From Gammaproteobacteria bacterium (lineage in GTDB: Bacteria; Pseudomonadota; Gammaproteobacteria; Chromatiales; Chromatiaceae), in the NCBI GenBank assembly GCA_007135625.1, contig SLIM01000216.1, positions 1 to 34,483 on the forward strand: 34,483 nt of DNA, in the 5' to 3' direction. Made by a program: the position numbers and the translations under genes. Positions 7,789 to 14,823 of the stretch are shown piece after piece (position 1 is the stretch's first letter; each line of letters begins with the position of its first letter). Below the pieces are notes generated by a model that saw only the letters and a list, made by a program, of their open reading frames with translations, was not told the DNA's origin and searched no databases.

Positions 7789-8154
7789 CTACTCGGATGC
7801 TGCCTCAACCGCACTCTCCAGCGTCTCTTCCGCAGCCTCCATCCCAGCCTCCGCAGCCTCTAGCGCACTCTCCGCAGCCTCCATTCCGGCCTCCGCAGCC
7901 TCCAATAGACTCTCCTCCGTTGGCAGCGCATAGCCGGTCTCGCTCGATGCCTCGCCCATCCCCTCCACGGCGGCCTCCTCCTCAAGGATCGGCTCCGCAA
8001 CCGGAGTGACCACGGCGGGTTGCTGCTCCGCAATCGGGGTCACTACCGGCGGTGGGTCTGACGGCGGCGGAGTGGTGGTTGGCTCCTGATCGCAGGCCGC
8101 AATCACAAGGGCAAAAGAGGCGACAGCTAGCAGACGGTACGTTGGGTAGGGCAT
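7789..8154 (-). CDS. Small lipoprotein with Pro-rich linker and Ala/Glu coiled-coil repeats
   Basis: This 121-residue protein has a signal peptide and a lipobox ending at C21 (VIAAC), so it should be lipidated and anchored in the envelope. Residues 25-55 are rich in proline, threonine and valine, a likely extended linker. The C-terminus repeats a 14-residue unit of the form xxLEAAEAGMEAAE twice, plus a decayed third copy. Fourteen residues equal two heptads, so an alanine-rich acidic helix or coiled coil is expected. The ribosome-binding site is clear (AGGAGA seven bases before ATG). I recognise no family. It faces the FHA gene across the inverted-repeat cluster. Confidence 0.7.
   Translation of the reverse strand: MPYPTYRLLAVASFALVIAACDQEPTTTPPPSDPPPVVTPIAEQQPAVVTPVAEPILEEEAAVEGMGEASSETGYALPTEESLLEAAEAGMEAAESALEAAEAGMEAAEETLESAVEAASE
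7830..7913. repeat. 42-bp tandem duplication inside the lipoprotein gene
   Basis: Two adjacent 42-bp units (7830-7871 and 7872-7913) differ at only a few positions and encode the 14-residue helical repeat. The length is a multiple of three, so copy-number change would lengthen or shorten the helix without breaking the frame. Confidence 0.8.
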
Positions 8155-8346
8155 GGTAAATCTCCTGTAGAGGGGTATGCGTCGTGATCAATGGGGATGG
8201 ATTGACCTCTCTGCCCGGTAGCCACTTCGTACCGTGGAGGTACAGGGGGCGAGTATTGTCGTACAGCGCGGTATGATCCTAAAGGGCAATAGGCCAACCT
8301 CTAGAGTATAACCGACTGTTCTATCTCACGCAATCTGGTATTCATC

Positions 8347-8460
8347 ATGGATACAGTTTCGGGAGGTAGCGAGAGGGAAGAGGAGCGGCAATTGTTGACC
8401 CGGATCAACGAAATATCCAAGGAACTCGTGCAAAATGTCGTAGTGTCTCCATGCAGTTGA
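8347..8460 (+). CDS. Possible 37-residue small ORF
   Basis: An ATG-started frame of 37 codons reads as a charged, helix-like peptide (SEREEERQLLTRI, then NEISKELVQN). No Shine-Dalgarno sequence is visible, and it may be the remnant of a longer gene. The composition looks more protein-like than random, but length gives little support. Confidence 0.22.
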   Translation: MDTVSGGSEREEERQLLTRINEISKELVQNVVVSPCS

Positions 8461-8538
8461 GGAGAGAGGGCAGAAGATGGCGGAGGGCAGCGGAGAATCG
8501 ACCGACGCATAGGGGTCGATTTTTGACGAAAAGCCTAT

Positions 8539-8544
8539 TATACT
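8539..8544 (+). promoter_or_regulatory. Candidate -10 element of the ATPase operon
   Basis: TATACT matches 5 of 6 of the sigma-70 -10 hexamer and lies about 37 bases before the 63-residue gene. The only TTGACG nearby is 10 bp upstream, too close for a -35, so this call rests on the -10 alone. Confidence 0.35.
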
Positions 8545-8580
8545 CAGAGCGTGTCCAATCAACCTTTCAGTGGGTGAATA

Positions 8581-8772
8581 ATGACTACCAACACAGAGAA
8601 AAAGTTACCAGCAGCTCGCCTGCAGCGAGCCATTGAGGGATTTAACGGGTTTTGTGAGGAGGATCTGGAGTGGCATCGCAACTCTGGGGAATCTTTTGAT
8701 GAATCGGTGTTTTCCGAAGCCCGTGAACTCGTCATGCGTAAGCTAGAGGCACTCCAGGAGGAATCTATATGA
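8581..8772 (+). CDS. Small acidic helical protein coupled to the SbcC-like ATPase
   Basis: This 63-residue protein of unknown family is rich in Glu and Arg, with no signal peptide or membrane segment. It looks like two helices, around LQRAIEGFNGF and SEARELVMRKLEALQEE. Its stop overlaps the ATPase start by four bases (ATGA), which usually means translational coupling and stoichiometric production. A fixed small partner or regulator of the ATPase is therefore likely, by inference. The ribosome-binding site is weak (GGGTGA). Confidence 0.65.
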   Translation: MTTNTEKKLPAARLQRAIEGFNGFCEEDLEWHRNSGESFDESVFSEARELVMRKLEALQEESI

Positions 8773-10664
8773 TCATTACCCGCATCGCGGCAACCAATGC
8801 CTTCAAATACAATCACTTGGAGATAGATGACATCCCTGCGCAAGGGGTCATTGCCGTTAGCGGCGACAATGAGTCAGGCAAGAGTTCGGTCGGCGAGATC
8901 ATCTGTTTCGCACTATTTGGCCAAACCTACTCACTGCCGGAAGAGGAGATCGGCAAGGCCATCCGCTGGGGTGAACTGAGCTGTTCGATGAGCGTATGCT
9001 TCGCGATTGACGAGGATCGGGAGTATGAGGTCTATCGTCACCTTGATGAGGATGGCAAAGCGGCCGCCCGACTGACCGTGCGCGGTGAGAGCGAACCGCT
9101 CGCAGTCGGTATGCAGCCGGTTACCGAGGCGGTCATCAAACTGGTCGGCTTTGACTTTGACGAGTTCCTGGAGACCTTCTACCTCGCCCAGCGCGAAATC
9201 ATCAAGCCCCAATCCCAAGGCGATGCGATTAAGTCGATTGCCGGACTCTCCCTGCTAGAGCGGGTGCGCGAAAAGCTGGAGGATGAGAACGACAACGAAG
9301 GCTCCGATGCCGAGGAGCTGCAACAGCGTATCTCTGAGATCGGCACCGAGCAGGCCGAGCTGAACATCGACCACACCCTGCTGAAGCGCTTCAAAGAGCA
9401 GCGCAGTGGCGTACAGCAGGCGCTGGAGCGGGTACAGGAGGCGAGCAAGGGGCTGGAGGGAGCCGCCAACAACTACCGCGAGGCGGTCGAAAGTGGCGAT
9501 TCTGGTGCCGGTGGCGGGGTCATCTTCCTGCGCCTGCTCACGCTCCTCGCCGCTGTCGGCTTCGGCCTTCTCTGGTACCTGATGGAGCGGATGCCCGATG
9601 CCAACATCACCCAATCCCTCGCCCCCACTCTCGGTGAGCTAGGCGTGGGGAGCGTTCATCTGCTGACCGGCGGCAGCATTGCGGCCCTGCTCTTTATCAT
9701 CTTTCTGTTCGTCGGCGGCTCCTCCAAAGCACGCGCCGAGCGTCTGAAAACCCCGGCGATTGCGGTCGCTCGCAAGCTGCGTGATGGCTGGGCGATTCAG
9801 GGCGAGGGGAGCAGCGGGGAGACGACCTCTCTGCGACAAGAGCAGATCGAACGGGTTAGCGAACGGATGGAGGGCGGACTCGCTAGCGTCGAAGAGATGG
9901 ATCCGCTGGTTGAGGCCGAAGTCGCCCGCCTCGCCCAGGTTATCGCCGCCGAAAAGGAGAAGGTCGGTGCGCTGGACAAGGCGATCAAGCAGGAGCAGTC
10001 CCGCCTGAACAGCGCCAGCGTGCTACAGCAAGAGCAGCAGGAGCTGGAGGCCAAGCTGGCACAGATCGCCCGCAATGCCGAGCTGCGCGATGTCGCCCGC
10101 CACCTGCTCAACGGGGCCGAGAAGCATGTCATCAAGCGCTTCAACGCCGACCTGCGGGAGTTTGCCGCCCGCACCCTGCCGCTCTTCACCAGCAACCGCT
10201 ACGAGCACCTGCGCGTCGAAGGGGATCTGAACGTGCGGGTCTTCTCCAACCGCAAGCGCGACTTCATGGATCTCGCCGAGATCTCCGCCGGCACCCAACG
10301 GCAAATTATGCTCGCCCTGCGCCTTGCCTTGGCCAAAGAGCTAGCCGACACCACCGTCGTTGGTCGTCAGTTTATGTTCCTGGATGAACCCTTCGCCTTT
10401 TTCGACCAGACCCGCACCCGCGACACCCTAAAGGTGCTGCCCAGTATCAGTGAAAAACTCTCACAAGTCTGGGTCGTCAATCAGGAGTTCAGCGACGAAC
10501 ACCCGTTCGCGCTGCACCTCTGCTGCAAGGATGAGAACGGCGAACTGGTAGGCCACGGCGAGCAATCACCCAAAATCAGCAGTAGTGAAGCGCCGCCCGC
10601 TGCCCGCCCCTCCCAACCGGAAAGCTCCTCCCAACCGGAAGAGGAGAGCAGCACCTCCTTATAG
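8769..10664 (+). CDS. SbcC/Rad50-like ATPase with a two-helix membrane hairpin in its coiled coil
   Basis: This 631-residue SMC-superfamily ATPase has its head split between the two ends. The N-terminal half has Walker A GDNESGKSS (32-40) and a Q-loop near FYLAQREII (137-145). The C-terminal half has the ABC signature SAGTQRQIMLALRLAL (506-521) and Walker B QFMFLDEPFAFFD (534-546). The coiled-coil arms are short (about 175-240 and 355-435). Between them, where SMC proteins carry a hinge and Rad50 a zinc hook, are two hydrophobic segments (about 249-271 and 296-316). They are joined by about 25 polar residues that would face the periplasm. No CxxC hook is present. B. subtilis YhaN is, from memory, a comparable membrane SMC-like protein. 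The C-terminal 30 residues are a Pro/Ser/Glu tail. No SbcD-type nuclease is adjacent. Confidence 0.8.
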   Translation: MIITRIAATNAFKYNHLEIDDIPAQGVIAVSGDNESGKSSVGEIICFALFGQTYSLPEEEIGKAIRWGELSCSMSVCFAIDEDREYEVYRHLDEDGKAAARLTVRGESEPLAVGMQPVTEAVIKLVGFDFDEFLETFYLAQREIIKPQSQGDAIKSIAGLSLLERVREKLEDENDNEGSDAEELQQRISEIGTEQAELNIDHTLLKRFKEQRSGVQQALERVQEASKGLEGAANNYREAVESGDSGAGGGVIFLRLLTLLAAVGFGLLWYLMERMPDANITQSLAPTLGELGVGSVHLLTGGSIAALLFIIFLFVGGSSKARAERLKTPAIAVARKLRDGWAIQGEGSSGETTSLRQEQIERVSERMEGGLASVEEMDPLVEAEVARLAQVIAAEKEKVGALDKAIKQEQSRLNSASVLQQEQQELEAKLAQIARNAELRDVARHLLNGAEKHVIKRFNADLREFAARTLPLFTSNRYEHLRVEGDLNVRVFSNRKRDFMDLAEISAGTQRQIMLALRLALAKELADTTVVGRQFMFLDEPFAFFDQTRTRDTLKVLPSISEKLSQVWVVNQEFSDEHPFALHLCCKDENGELVGHGEQSPKISSSEAPPAARPSQPESSSQPEEESSTSL

Positions 10665-10776
10665 CAGCAGGAGGTCGGCAACACACGGCGGTACCCCCTA
10701 GCCCGAGTGATCCCCCCTTCGGAGGCGGTCATTCGGCTCTTTCTTCGGCAGGTGAACCATCCTGGGAGAGGACTAG

Positions 10777-11289
10777 ATGAAAAGACTCCTTTTTCTGTTA
10801 CCGGATGTCCGCTCCTGCAAGCGTATCGTAGCCGAGCTGGAACAGGCGGGGATCTCCCCCCGTCATCTCCACGTTATCGGCGGCATTCAACACTCACTAG
10901 AGGGACTCCCCGAAGCGAGTCTGTGGCACAGAACCGAACTGGCACGCGGTCTGGAGTGGGGAGTTAGCCTTGGCGGGGTCGCCGGGCTACTCGGTGGGCT
11001 GCTTGCGGTCAGTTTTCCACCCGCAGGGGTGATTGTCGGTGGCGGAGCGCTACTCGCTGGTGCTGCTGCTGGGGCCGGTTTCGGCGGTTTGGTTGCCGCG
11101 CTCACCAAGGGAAATGAACACAACCACCAACTGGATGAGTACCGCAGCGCCCTGATTCAAGGCTATCTGCTGGTGATTATCGAACTGCACAGCGCCCAAC
11201 TTCCCGTCGTTCGGCAACTGCTCCTACAGCATCTCCCTGACACCTCGATCCAGGTCGACATCCCCAATGCCCTACCCCAAAATCCTTAA
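10777..11289 (+). CDS. DUF1269-like protein with glycine-zipper membrane segment
   Basis: The 170-residue protein begins MKRLLFLLPDV and has the LPEASL segment typical of gammaproteobacterial DUF1269 proteins. Residues 60-112 are a long Gly/Ala-rich hydrophobic stretch (two zipper-like helices around GGLLAVSFPPAGVIVGGGAL). The flanking domains are soluble alpha/beta segments. The function is unknown; members are often called stress or magnesium-related, without firm evidence. GGGAGAGG stands ahead of the ATG. It is 112 bases downstream of the ATPase gene and could be in the same transcript or separate. Confidence 0.7.
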   Translation: MKRLLFLLPDVRSCKRIVAELEQAGISPRHLHVIGGIQHSLEGLPEASLWHRTELARGLEWGVSLGGVAGLLGGLLAVSFPPAGVIVGGGALLAGAAAGAGFGGLVAALTKGNEHNHQLDEYRSALIQGYLLVIIELHSAQLPVVRQLLLQHLPDTSIQVDIPNALPQNP

Positions 11290-11352
11290 AATCACCACAA
11301 AATGACGCAGCACCCTAAAGCAGACTGCCACCCCCAGTAACTCATTGAAAAA

Positions 11353-12642
11353 TCAACTATTCGTAGCGGACTCTACGACCGATTTCTCTCCCACAATCAA
11401 CTGATAGAGACGCTCCACCGCCCCCCGATTTTCGATCATCACCGCAGTCCCGCGCTCGGCGATCTCCGCCCGCAGGGTAGCATCGCGCAACCAGGCGAGC
11501 AGCACGCGGGCGAGCTGCTGCGCATCAGCGACCTCCACCCCGGCACCCCGCTGCTGCAACAGTTGCGCGATATGGGCGAAGTTAAAGGTATAGGGGCCAA
11601 AGGCGACCGGCAGGCCACACAGCAGCGGCTCCAGCAGATTGTGCCCACCGCGCTCGACCAGACTGCCGCCGACAAAAGCAGCATCAGCGGCAAGAAAAAA
11701 GAGCAGCAGCTCGCCCATGCTATCACCGATGAGAACCTGGGTATCCGCCCGCAGAGTCTCCCCGCTGCTGCGCCGCTGCAAGGTCATCGTGTCCCCCTGC
11801 TGCACCAGGGCAGCGACCTGCGCGAAGCGCTCGGGGTGGCGCGGAACCAGCACCAACAGGGCGTTGGGAAGGTGTTGCAGAATCTCCCGGTGGGCGGCGA
11901 TCACCTGCTCCTCCTCCCCGGCATGGGTACTCCCGGCGACCCACACCGGTCGCCCCTGCCAGTCGAACTTGAGCAGCTCCCCGCGCTCCCGCAAGCTCGG
12001 AGGAAGGGTCATATCAAACTTCATGCTCCCGGTAACTTGAATGCGCTGGGGCAAAACCCCCAGGCGGATAAAACGTTCCTGCTCTTCGGCACTCTGCACC
12101 GCAACCCGATCCATCTGTGCAAAGATTTTTCGGGTAAAATCTCCCAAGCGGGCGTAGCCACGCGCCGAGCGTGCGGAGAGGCGAGCGTTAGCCAAGAGGG
12201 TAGGAATCCCCCGCTGCTGGCACTGGATGAGCAGATTGGGCCAGATTTCGGTCTCCATCAGGACTACCTGCCGTGGTGCCACCCGATCCAAAAATCTTCG
12301 CATCGCAAACGGGAGATCGTAGGGGCAGTAGCTATGGTAGAGGCGCTCACCAAAGAGTAGCCGCGCCCGCGCCGATCCGGTAGGGGTGGTGGTGGTCAGG
12401 GTGAGCGGCCACTCGGGGTGGTCACGCAAAAGGCGGCGGATCAGGGGTTCTGCCGCCTGCACCTCGCCGACCGAGACCGCATGGAGCCAGATCCCCCCTT
12501 TATTGGGCGGACTGGGCAGCGCACCAAACCGCTCGCGAATGCGTCGCCGGTAGTCGGGAGCATGGCGACTGCGCCATAATAGGCGCAGCAGCAGGAGCGG
12601 CGTGGCCAGAATCAGGAGAAGGTTGTAGAGCCGATACATCAT
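11353..12642 (-). CDS. waaA: 3-deoxy-D-manno-octulosonic acid (Kdo) transferase, WaaA
   Basis: WaaA attaches Kdo from CMP-Kdo to lipid IVA on the cytoplasmic face of the inner membrane. The N-terminus is a membrane-anchoring hydrophobic helix (about 5-23) followed by basic residues. LHAVSVGE contains the conserved E60 that corresponds to the catalytic glutamate. ETEIWPNLL, MKFD and the late GGSLVERGGHNLLEP motif mark the GT-B glycosyltransferase fold. From the ATG at 12642 the protein is 429 residues, against 425 in E. coli. The frame is open further upstream to 12954, but that part is low-complexity Ser/Arg and antisense to a lipoprotein gene, so I exclude it. Only 28 bp separate it from the divergent lipoprotein gene. 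Confidence 0.93.
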   Translation of the reverse strand: MMYRLYNLLLILATPLLLLRLLWRSRHAPDYRRRIRERFGALPSPPNKGGIWLHAVSVGEVQAAEPLIRRLLRDHPEWPLTLTTTTPTGSARARLLFGERLYHSYCPYDLPFAMRRFLDRVAPRQVVLMETEIWPNLLIQCQQRGIPTLLANARLSARSARGYARLGDFTRKIFAQMDRVAVQSAEEQERFIRLGVLPQRIQVTGSMKFDMTLPPSLRERGELLKFDWQGRPVWVAGSTHAGEEEQVIAAHREILQHLPNALLVLVPRHPERFAQVAALVQQGDTMTLQRRSSGETLRADTQVLIGDSMGELLLFFLAADAAFVGGSLVERGGHNLLEPLLCGLPVAFGPYTFNFAHIAQLLQQRGAGVEVADAQQLARVLLAWLRDATLRAEIAERGTAVMIENRGAVERLYQLIVGEKSVVESATNS

Positions 12643-12670
12643 TTCATCACCAACGTGGAGAGGGTCGAGT

Positions 12671-12949
12671 ATGCTAAGGGATTTTTCTCGCAAAGTAAAA
12701 GGGTCTGGTGGGCGGGGATGGCTACTGCTCCCCCTGCTCCTCGCCGCTTGCAGCGAACCGACGGCACCGCCAGAGGCACCGGAGAGCCGCTTGCAAAAGG
12801 AGCTGGAGACGCAACTGGAGGTGCTGCACCAGAGTCGCGAAGTGGTACGCCACCTCGATGCACAGGATCGTGAACGGCGCGACCGGCTCGAAGAGCTGGG
12901 ACTGAATGCGCAGGAACACGAATCCCACGCTCCCCAACCGCAAGAGTGA
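12671..12949 (+). CDS. Small lipoprotein upstream of speE
   Basis: This 92-residue protein has a basic N-terminus, a hydrophobic core and a lipobox ending at C27 (LLLAAC). The mature part is short, highly charged and helical (LQKELETQLEVLHQSREVV), so a small coiled coil is possible. GGAGAGG precedes the ATG by seven bases. The stop lies four bases before the speE ATG, so the two are probably co-transcribed. It is divergent from waaA. I recognise no family; an envelope role is likely from the lipobox alone. Confidence 0.65.
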   Translation: MLRDFSRKVKGSGGRGWLLLPLLLAACSEPTAPPEAPESRLQKELETQLEVLHQSREVVRHLDAQDRERRDRLEELGLNAQEHESHAPQPQE

Positions 12950-12953
12950 AACA

Positions 12954-13817
12954 ATGACCCAGCAGACCACTGAATGGTTCCAGGAGCTCTGCCCGGAGGC
13001 CGGTTCGGCCCTCCGCTTACAGGTGACCGAACCGCTCCACGCGGAGCAGAGCCACTACCAAAAGATCGAGGTCTACCAGACCACCCACTGGGGTCGGCTA
13101 CTGGTGATTGACGGCCTGATCATGCTCACCCAGCGTGATAACTTCCTCTACCATGAGATGCTCGCCCATCCAGCGCTCTTCAGCCACCCGGCCCCGCGCC
13201 AGGTGGCGATTATCGGCGGCGGCGACTGCGGCACCCTGCTGGAGGTTGCCAAGCACCCCGAGGTCGAGCGGATCGTTCAGATCGACATTGATGAGCGGGT
13301 GACCCGAGTGGCCGAGCAGTTCTTCCCCGAACTCTGTGCCGCCAACCAGGATCCGCGAGTCGAGCTGCTTTTTCTCGACGGCATTCGCTGGATGGAACAG
13401 GCCCCTCCCGCCTCACTCGACCTGATTATTGTTGACAGCACCGACCCCATCGGCCCCGGCGAGGCGCTCTTCTCCCCCCCCTTTTACGCCGCCTGTCGCC
13501 GGGCTCTGCGTAACCCGGGGCTGCTGGTGCAGCAGAGTGAGTCGCCGCTGCTCCATCTGCCGATTTTGCAGCGGATGCAGCGCCAACTGCGTGAGGCCGG
13601 TTTTGCGGCAACCCGCCCGCTGCTCTTCCCGCAACCGAGCTACACCTCGGGATGGTGGAGCGCGACCCTTGCCGGTAACGAGGGAGCGCTGGAGCTACTG
13701 CGTGAAGCGGCCGCCGAGGCCCGCCCCTTCACCACCCACTACTACTGCCCCGCCACCCACCACGCCGCACTCGCCCTCCCCCCCTTCCTGCAGCAGCAGT
13801 TAGCGGTCGTCGAGTAG
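12954..13817 (+). CDS. speE: Polyamine aminopropyltransferase (spermidine synthase)
   Basis: SpeE transfers an aminopropyl group from decarboxylated S-adenosylmethionine to putrescine, giving spermidine and 5'-methylthioadenosine. The 287-residue protein has the N-terminal beta domain (WGRLLVIDGLIMLTQRDNFLYHE), the nucleotide loop GGGDCGTLLE (88-97) and DSTDPIGPGEALF with catalytic D161. The usual second Gly of GGGDGG is Cys here. I start at the ATG at 12954; an upstream in-frame ATG at 12906 lies inside the lipoprotein gene. The next gene overlaps its stop by one base. Confidence 0.93.
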   Translation: MTQQTTEWFQELCPEAGSALRLQVTEPLHAEQSHYQKIEVYQTTHWGRLLVIDGLIMLTQRDNFLYHEMLAHPALFSHPAPRQVAIIGGGDCGTLLEVAKHPEVERIVQIDIDERVTRVAEQFFPELCAANQDPRVELLFLDGIRWMEQAPPASLDLIIVDSTDPIGPGEALFSPPFYAACRRALRNPGLLVQQSESPLLHLPILQRMQRQLREAGFAATRPLLFPQPSYTSGWWSATLAGNEGALELLREAAAEARPFTTHYYCPATHHAALALPPFLQQQLAVVE

Positions 13818-14725
13818 TGCTACCGCCCAGCGCGCTCCTCGCCCCACGCTACTGGCCGACCTGGCTGGGGTTAGGGCTGCTGCGCCTCACCAGCCAGCTC
13901 CCCTACCGGCAACTGCTCGCCCTCGGGCGCGGAGTCGGCTGGGTGGCACTCCACCTGCTTCCGCAGCGGCGGCGAATTGCCGCAACCAACATCGCCCGCT
14001 GCTTTCCCGAGCGTGATGCCGAGTGGCAGCGGCAGCTCCTGCGCGACCACTTCGCCGCACTCGGCATCAGTCTGTTTGAGCTGGCCCTAAGCTGCTGGGC
14101 CAGTGAGCGCCGTCTCGCCCCCCTCGGCCACCTCCACGGCCTGGAGCATCTGCACCAAGCGCTGGCGCAGGGCAGCGGGGTGATCCTGCTCTCGGCCCAC
14201 CTGCTCCCGCTCGACATCGGCGGGCGACTGCTGCCGCGCCAACTTCCGCTCTCGGTCTTCTATCGCGCCCATAAGAACGCGGTGATTGAGTGGGTATGGG
14301 CCGGTCATCGCCGCCGCCATGTCGAGCAGGCGATCCCCTCCAGCGCGATTAAATCGGCACTCCGGGTATTGCGGGGCGGCGGCGTTCTCTGGTACGCCCC
14401 CGACCAAAATACAACTCCCAGAGAAGCCGTTTTTGCCAACTTTTTCACCATTCCCGCCGCCACCAACTCCGGCACCGCCCGCCTCGCCCGCCTAACCGGC
14501 GCGCGCGTGGTTCCCTACCGCGCAGTACGCCGACGTGATGGCAGCGGCTATGACCTCTTCATCGACCCACCGTTGGCGCATTACCCCAGCGGAGATCTGC
14601 AAGCTGATACCCAGCGCATCAATGATCTGATTGAGCAGTGGGTACGCCGCGATCCCGAGCAGTATCTGTGGGTACATCGCCGCTTTCGCCACCGTCCCAA
14701 TCGAGATGATCCGCCTTTTTACTAG
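13817..14725 (+). CDS. LpxL/HtrB-family lipid A lauroyl/myristoyl acyltransferase
   Basis: Members add a secondary acyl chain from acyl-ACP to Kdo2-lipid IVA at the inner membrane. The 302-residue protein has one N-terminal hydrophobic anchor (about 13-30) and then the catalytic motif HX4D (H128 to D133 in SAHLLPLDIG). Downstream are the conserved APDQNTTPREAVFANFF and the C-terminal QYLWVHRRFRHRP. E. coli LpxL and LpxM carry HX4E or HX4D variants, so this is likely active. The GTG start shares a base with the speE stop (TAGTG), so it is translationally coupled. Whether it is LpxL, LpxM or LpxP cannot be settled here. Along with WaaA and HldE it makes this a lipid A/core-rich neighbourhood. 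Confidence 0.87.
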   Translation: MLPPSALLAPRYWPTWLGLGLLRLTSQLPYRQLLALGRGVGWVALHLLPQRRRIAATNIARCFPERDAEWQRQLLRDHFAALGISLFELALSCWASERRLAPLGHLHGLEHLHQALAQGSGVILLSAHLLPLDIGGRLLPRQLPLSVFYRAHKNAVIEWVWAGHRRRHVEQAIPSSAIKSALRVLRGGGVLWYAPDQNTTPREAVFANFFTIPAATNSGTARLARLTGARVVPYRAVRRRDGSGYDLFIDPPLAHYPSGDLQADTQRINDLIEQWVRRDPEQYLWVHRRFRHRPNRDDPPFY

Positions 14726-14823
14726 GTGATTATAGGTGAGCAGCGTCTATCGTATCGCTGGAGACACGGCACCACCACTGCGCTCTTCGCCAGCTCCCTC
14801 TATTCCGCTAAAGTTGTCGGCTA

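Larger units (their letters stand above)
8155..8580. other. Intergenic region, divergent lipoprotein / ATPase operon
   Basis: This 426-bp gap holds the lipoprotein leader on the left and the promoter of the 63-residue gene on the right. It also holds one possible small ORF (8347-8460). GTACC (8230-8234 area) with GGTAC five bases on forms a short palindrome. Base composition is less GC-rich than in the flanking genes. Nothing else convincing is seen. Confidence 0.5.

Noticed and set aside
11563-12360. 265-codon plus-strand frame inside waaA
   Set aside because: It is fully antisense to WaaA, whose family motifs are clear, and its protein has no recognisable motif; long antisense frames are common in GC-rich DNA.
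12643-12954. N-terminal extension of waaA by 104 codons
   Set aside because: Ser/Arg/Cys-rich low-complexity sequence antisense to a lipoprotein with a good ribosome-binding site; WaaA has normal length from 12642.
14741-14760. CAGCG/CGCTG hairpin between the acyltransferase and the fusion helicase
   Set aside because: A 5-bp stem with a 10-base loop and no T-run; it does not reach the usual level for a terminator.
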